From DASWFI01 sp036394315 (GTDB taxonomy: Bacteria > Patescibacteriota > Doudnabacteria > UBA920 > O2-02-FULL-48-8): 40,431 nt of DNA. The stretch's first letter is position 1. Every line of letters begins with the position of its first letter. The notes below the pieces were generated by a model. That model was not told the origin of the DNA. It did no database searches and saw only the letters and a program-made list of their open reading frames with translations. The DNA is taken from the NCBI GenBank assembly GCA_036394315.1, contig DASWFI010000093.1, forward strand, positions 1 to 40,431, given 5' to 3'. The translations under genes were made by a program, and so were the position numbers. Shown here piece by piece: positions 37,939-40,431 of this stretch.

Positions 37939-38211
37939 ATGGAGGATCACTTAAATAAAATCCGCCAGCTCGAAAGTTCCGGCGGGAAAAACGATAATTG
38001 TCGATCTAAGGGGCTTGTAAACGGTTATGGTTATCTACAATCAACTTTCCACTGGGAATGCTTTAAAACTAAGAATATCGTTCGTAGCAAGGTCAGGGCG
38101 TGGTTCGAGAAGCGCATACCCCAGATGGGACTGGCAAGGTCAATTTGTTATTATAATTCAGGATTGAAAGTAAAAAACTGCCATTATTGGCGGAAGTATA
38201 AAACATTATGA
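37939..38211 (+). CDS. Lysozyme-like/lytic transglycosylase domain, 90 aa
   Basis: The sequence LNKIRQLESSGGKNDNC is the start of an SLT/goose-lysozyme-type domain with the catalytic Glu in LESSGG. NGYGYLQSTFHWECF, VRAWFEKRIPQ and LARSICYYNSGLKVKNCHYW complete the domain. It cleaves glycan strands of peptidoglycan. There is no Shine-Dalgarno before ATG 37939, and the reading frame extends upstream to the T-run that ends the membrane-anchor gene. The full product is probably a membrane-anchored fusion of about 160 residues. Its stop overlaps the next ATG. Confidence 0.75.
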   Translation: MEDHLNKIRQLESSGGKNDNCRSKGLVNGYGYLQSTFHWECFKTKNIVRSKVRAWFEKRIPQMGLARSICYYNSGLKVKNCHYWRKYKTL

Positions 38212-38378
38212 AAGAATTGGATCTAAAAATCAGGTTACAAAAGAATAAAACTCTTTTTACGAGAGTTGAAGAAAGTCTATACAATCAAATACTCGTTTTG
38301 GAACGGAAACATAAAGTCGATAAATCCGTGATAGTCAGATCATTAATTGAAGCTGGATTGAGGACATTAACGAAATAG
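38208..38378 (+). CDS. Ribbon-helix-helix protein, 56 aa
   Basis: The product has LFTRVEESLYNQILVLERKH, then KVDKSVIVRSLIEAGLRTLT, the strand-helix-helix of the CopG/RHH fold, preceded by a short basic extension. It probably binds DNA as a dimer. It is not closely similar to the RHH protein at 37361. It is coupled by ATGA to the lysozyme-like gene. Confidence 0.75.
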   Translation: MKELDLKIRLQKNKTLFTRVEESLYNQILVLERKHKVDKSVIVRSLIEAGLRTLTK

Positions 38379-38379
38379 T

Positions 38380-38514
38380 ATGGAAAATATTAAATACTGG
38401 TTTATGTTTACGGTGTTACAAAATATCAAGTGGACAGCGATTCTAGTTATGCTTCTGGTTGCGTTTCCCTTCCTCTGGGTCGGTGAAAAATTATTCCCCA
38501 AGAAAGGAGATTAA
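38380..38514 (+). CDS. Small membrane protein, 44 aa
   Basis: One membrane helix (WTAILVMLLVAFPFLWVG) is preceded by MENIKYWFMFTVLQNIK and followed by EKLFPKKGD. The ATG lies one base after the previous stop. With the lysozyme-like gene nearby, a role in the envelope is plausible. An AAGAAAGGAG ribosome site for the next gene lies in its last codons. Confidence 0.55.
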   Translation: MENIKYWFMFTVLQNIKWTAILVMLLVAFPFLWVGEKLFPKKGD

Positions 38515-38661
38515 ATGACAGATAAATTTATGGTTCATCAGATACTTCAACAGCTTAAAGAAATCAACGATCTCGACAATATTATAAGTAAATTAAGTAA
38601 ATATTATGACCAATCAGTCAGTAGAAAAAGAAAAGACCTCAGCGGCCAGCCAAAGTCTTAG
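38515..38661 (+). CDS. Small hypothetical protein, 48 aa
   Basis: ATG 38515 has a strong upstream AAAGGAG. The product, MTDKFMVHQILQQLKEINDL then DNIISKLSKYYDQ, is helical and ends in a basic tail. Its last 56 bases overlap the HNH gene in another frame, so the homing gene may have replaced its original end. Confidence 0.5.
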   Translation: MTDKFMVHQILQQLKEINDLDNIISKLSKYYDQSVSRKRKDLSGQPKS

Positions 38662-39139
38662 TAAGACAATTCTAACAAATAAAGGGGTATCGGTCAAGAT
38701 AGATTCAGAAGATTATAATCGATTAAGTAAATATTCGTGGTATATCAACGATTCAGGATATGCAATGACAACTATTTACGATCCTAAAACTCAACTAAGT
38801 AATCTGAAGATAAGAATGCATAGGTTGATAATGAATTCTAAAAAAGGAGAATTGGTTGACCATAGAAATAACAATCGATTAGACAACAGAAAATCTAACT
38901 TAAGAGTTTGTAACTTACAAACAAGTGCCAGAAATGTTAAACGACATAAAGATAATCAAAACCCTTATAAGGGGATTCAAAAAGTTGGGAATAAATGGTA
39001 TACAAGAATTTGTCTTAATCGGAAAGCATATCAAACTGGGCCATTTAAAACTTCTCATCAGGCGGCATTGGCTTATGACCTGTGGGCTATTGACTTACAT
39101 AAAGAATTTGCAAATCTTAATTTTGAAAGAGCTTTATGA
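38606..39139 (+). CDS. HNH homing endonuclease with AP2 domain, extended N-terminus
   Basis: The 177-residue protein has an HNH core (RMHRLIMNSKKGELVDHRNN, then NRLDNRKSNLRVC) and an AP2-type domain (NPYKGIQKVGNKWYTRICLN ... QAALAYDLWAIDLHKEFANL). Compared with the relatives at 8389 and 24766 it has about 18 extra N-terminal residues (MTNQSVEKEKTSAASQ) that look like the start of another phage protein. It may therefore use the start of a gene it invaded. Its stop overlaps the next ATG. Confidence 0.92.
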   Translation: MTNQSVEKEKTSAASQSLSKTILTNKGVSVKIDSEDYNRLSKYSWYINDSGYAMTTIYDPKTQLSNLKIRMHRLIMNSKKGELVDHRNNNRLDNRKSNLRVCNLQTSARNVKRHKDNQNPYKGIQKVGNKWYTRICLNRKAYQTGPFKTSHQAALAYDLWAIDLHKEFANLNFERAL

Positions 39140-39873
39140 ACGAAATAGAACTTAAAAATGAGGAAACAATAATTCAAAAAGATTTTGACATAGATTCTTA
39201 CTTGTCTAAACGTTCTGAATTTATCGATAAAGTAAATCGAATAATGATTGAAGGAAAAGATTATCATGTAATTCAGAATAAGAAATCTATGGGAAAATCT
39301 GGGGCAGAGAAAATCGCGGCTATCTTTGGCTGGCAAGCCATGTTCCTACCTGATGATGATACGATTAAAATGCTTGGTTCTGAAAAAGGCGTGCTTGCTT
39401 ATATCTGCAAGTTGCAAAAAGGATCGCATTTCATCGGGGAGGGACGGGGAGCAAGAAGTCTGGCGCAGGATAAGGGCGACGCCAACAAAGCGATCAAGAT
39501 GGCTGCCAAATCAGCGTTCGTAGACGCGGTGCTGAGAAGTTCGGGCCTGTCGGATTTTTACACGCAGGATTTAGAAAACATGAACCACACTGAAATTTTA
39601 AAAGGCTCTGTGGATTCAAATTCGGTCCCTACAAGCGAGGGACGACCAAAAGGCGTATCCGCAGCCAATAAGGGCAAACCGATGTCTGATAAACAAAATA
39701 AGATGATCCACGCCCTGATGAAAGAAAAAGCGGTATTTACCCTTGGAGAGATCGGAATTGAGAAAATAGCAAACCCGACAATGGAAGACGCGAGTATGAT
39801 TATCAAGAAACTCATGGACTATAAAATTGAAGATAAGACAATTCAAATTGATAAATCTGACCTACCAGACTAA
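39136..39873 (+). CDS. Conserved phage protein, possible recombination/repair role, 245 aa
   Basis: The protein has KSMGKSGAEKIAAIFGW, then GSEKGVLAYICKLQKGSHFI, GEGRGARSLAQDKGDANKAI and KMAAKSAFVDAVLRSSGLSD followed by FYTQDLEN. This series (GAEKL...FG..., GEG.G..., K.A.K.A.VDA.L.....S..FTQDLE) is a conserved block in phage proteins that often lie near single-strand annealing or DNA-repair genes. The C-terminal SDKQNKMIHALMKEKAVF is a small helical domain of the same family. No exact function is known. It is the only protein here with a hint of a DNA-metabolism role. Confidence 0.65.
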   Translation: MNEIELKNEETIIQKDFDIDSYLSKRSEFIDKVNRIMIEGKDYHVIQNKKSMGKSGAEKIAAIFGWQAMFLPDDDTIKMLGSEKGVLAYICKLQKGSHFIGEGRGARSLAQDKGDANKAIKMAAKSAFVDAVLRSSGLSDFYTQDLENMNHTEILKGSVDSNSVPTSEGRPKGVSAANKGKPMSDKQNKMIHALMKEKAVFTLGEIGIEKIANPTMEDASMIIKKLMDYKIEDKTIQIDKSDLPD

Positions 39874-39874
39874 T

Positions 39875-40105
39875 ATGAAGGACTATAAATATAGAATCAC
39901 GCCGTCTAAAATCATTTTTCGAAAAGGCAGGGCTTCAATGAAAAAACAAGTTCTGGATCTGCTGGATCAGCTTGAGGTTACAGATGATTTCCAATTCCAT
40001 GCCAGCGAAGTAATCAGCGGAAAGAAATTAGTAGTTATAAATACTAATGAAACATTCCGACAAGTTATAGATAAAGTTAAGGAAATTATAGATAAAAATT
40101 TATGA
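39875..40105 (+). CDS. Hypothetical protein, 76 aa
   Basis: I use ATG 39875, after the upstream stop at 39873; an earlier in-frame start lies in the previous gene. The product MKDYKYRITPSKIIFRKGRA continues with SMKKQVLDLLDQLEVTDDFQ and ends in a helix (FRQVIDKVKEIIDKNL). No domain known. Its TGA overlaps the ATG of the variable-protein gene, which is thereby coupled to it. Confidence 0.6.
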   Translation: MKDYKYRITPSKIIFRKGRASMKKQVLDLLDQLEVTDDFQFHASEVISGKKLVVINTNETFRQVIDKVKEIIDKNL

Positions 40106-40431
40106 AACTTAAAGTCAATCGCAAATTATCAATCAAACAACTCTTAAATAAACTTCCTTTTGAAAACAAGTATCTTAACGATAAAGTAGTAAAGAGTCTC
40201 AAAAATGAAGGGCCTGAAGAAGTCGAAATGGAATTCTTTAAACCTAGTAAATATTTAACCAATCAAGAAGTTCTGGAGGAATACAAATCACGTAACCTCG
40301 AACCGGATTTAGGAGCCCTGATAAAGTTGTTGACTCAACAACCGGAATTATTGGAAGAAAAGAATTATCTCGGAATCCAATTAAGAGATAACGTATTCGC
40401 TTACTTCTGCCGTCGTGGTGGCGGGCGGTGC
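40102..40431 (+). CDS. DGR-type variable protein, copy 1 (N-terminal part; continues at 1)
   Basis: ATG 40102 begins MKLKVNRKLSIKQLL, nearly identical to the start of the gene at 2297. Reading runs to the end of the window inside the variable stretch. The repeat at 40291-40431 lets it be joined to bases 1-291 for a full 159-residue gene. The N-terminal domain (about 1-100) is constant between the two copies and probably a scaffold, with the C-terminal part variable. The 63 codons from 40102 to 40290 are the non-redundant part of this entry. Confidence 0.85.
   Translation, partial: MKLKVNRKLSIKQLLNKLPFENKYLNDKVVKSLKNEGPEEVEMEFFKPSKYLTNQEVLEEYKSRNLEPDLGALIKLLTQQPELLEEKNYLGIQLRDNVFAYFCRRGGGRC
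40291..40431. repeat. Terminal direct repeat, right copy
   Basis: Identical to bases 1-141, including the copy-specific variable-region bases at its 3' end. It differs from the paralogous segment near 2486, so it is not a mis-assembly between the two paralogues. It marks a circular assembly. The unique genome length is 40,290 bp. Confidence 0.9.

Noticed and set aside
1..40431. CRISPR arrays, tRNA genes, insertion sequences and integrase/att sites
   Set aside because: None seen on reading both strands: no regularly spaced repeats, no cloverleaf with T-loop consensus, no transposase or recombinase motifs.

Overview
The window is the genome of a tailed bacteriophage. Its first and last 141 bases (1-141 and 40291-40431) are identical, so it reads as a circularly closed assembly of about 40,290 unique bp. 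One gene runs across the join: it starts at 40102 and ends at 291. All recognised genes but one are on the + strand, in tightly packed runs with ATGA, TAATG or TTGA stop/start overlaps. The sequence is AT-rich by eye. TGA is used freely as a stop and no long gene is interrupted by TGA, so the standard bacterial code applies and code-4/code-25 hosts are unlikely. The host cannot be named. A terminase, portal, scaffold and capsid are present, and no tail tube, sheath or tape measure is recognised. A podovirus-like virion is therefore most likely.

Layout. (1) 40102-5914: about 20 small accessory genes. Two are paralogues with a hypervariable C-terminal stretch of the kind made by diversity-generating retroelements (DGRs); others are two HNH nucleases and a YopX-like protein. 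(2) 5917-7738: a GroEL-like chaperonin and its GroES co-chaperonin. (3) 7743-11450: small genes, an HNH/AP2 nuclease and both terminase subunits. (4) 11439-11545: a consensus promoter followed at once by an intrinsic terminator, just before the late genes. (5) 11611-33408: virion module with portal, scaffold, major capsid, decoration-like proteins, a LamG lectin, two TIM-barrel glycosidase-like proteins (one GH5), a connector, a propeller-like protein, a beta-helix/polyglycine fibre and two large internal-virion-like proteins, interrupted by three HNH genes. (6) 33536-35443: lysis-like module with a papain-like cysteine protease, small membrane proteins and a CHAP enzyme. (7) 35450-36634: a GC-richer block with strong Shine-Dalgarno sites, ending in convergent transcription with the only minus-strand gene. 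(8) 36635-38514: control region with consensus promoters, a structured leader, operator repeats, two ribbon-helix-helix regulators and a membrane-anchored lysozyme-like gene split between two frames. (9) 38515-40105: an HNH/AP2 nuclease and a probable recombination-associated protein.

No DNA polymerase, helicase, primase, RNA polymerase, integrase, reverse transcriptase, tRNA or CRISPR array was found. The phage seems to depend on its host for replication. If the two variable genes are still being diversified, the reverse transcriptase and template must be supplied in trans. The most unusual features are the orphan DGR-type target pair, the groEL-groES pair in a 40 kb genome, two promoter-plus-structured-RNA loci, the split lysozyme gene, and paired virion glycosidases.
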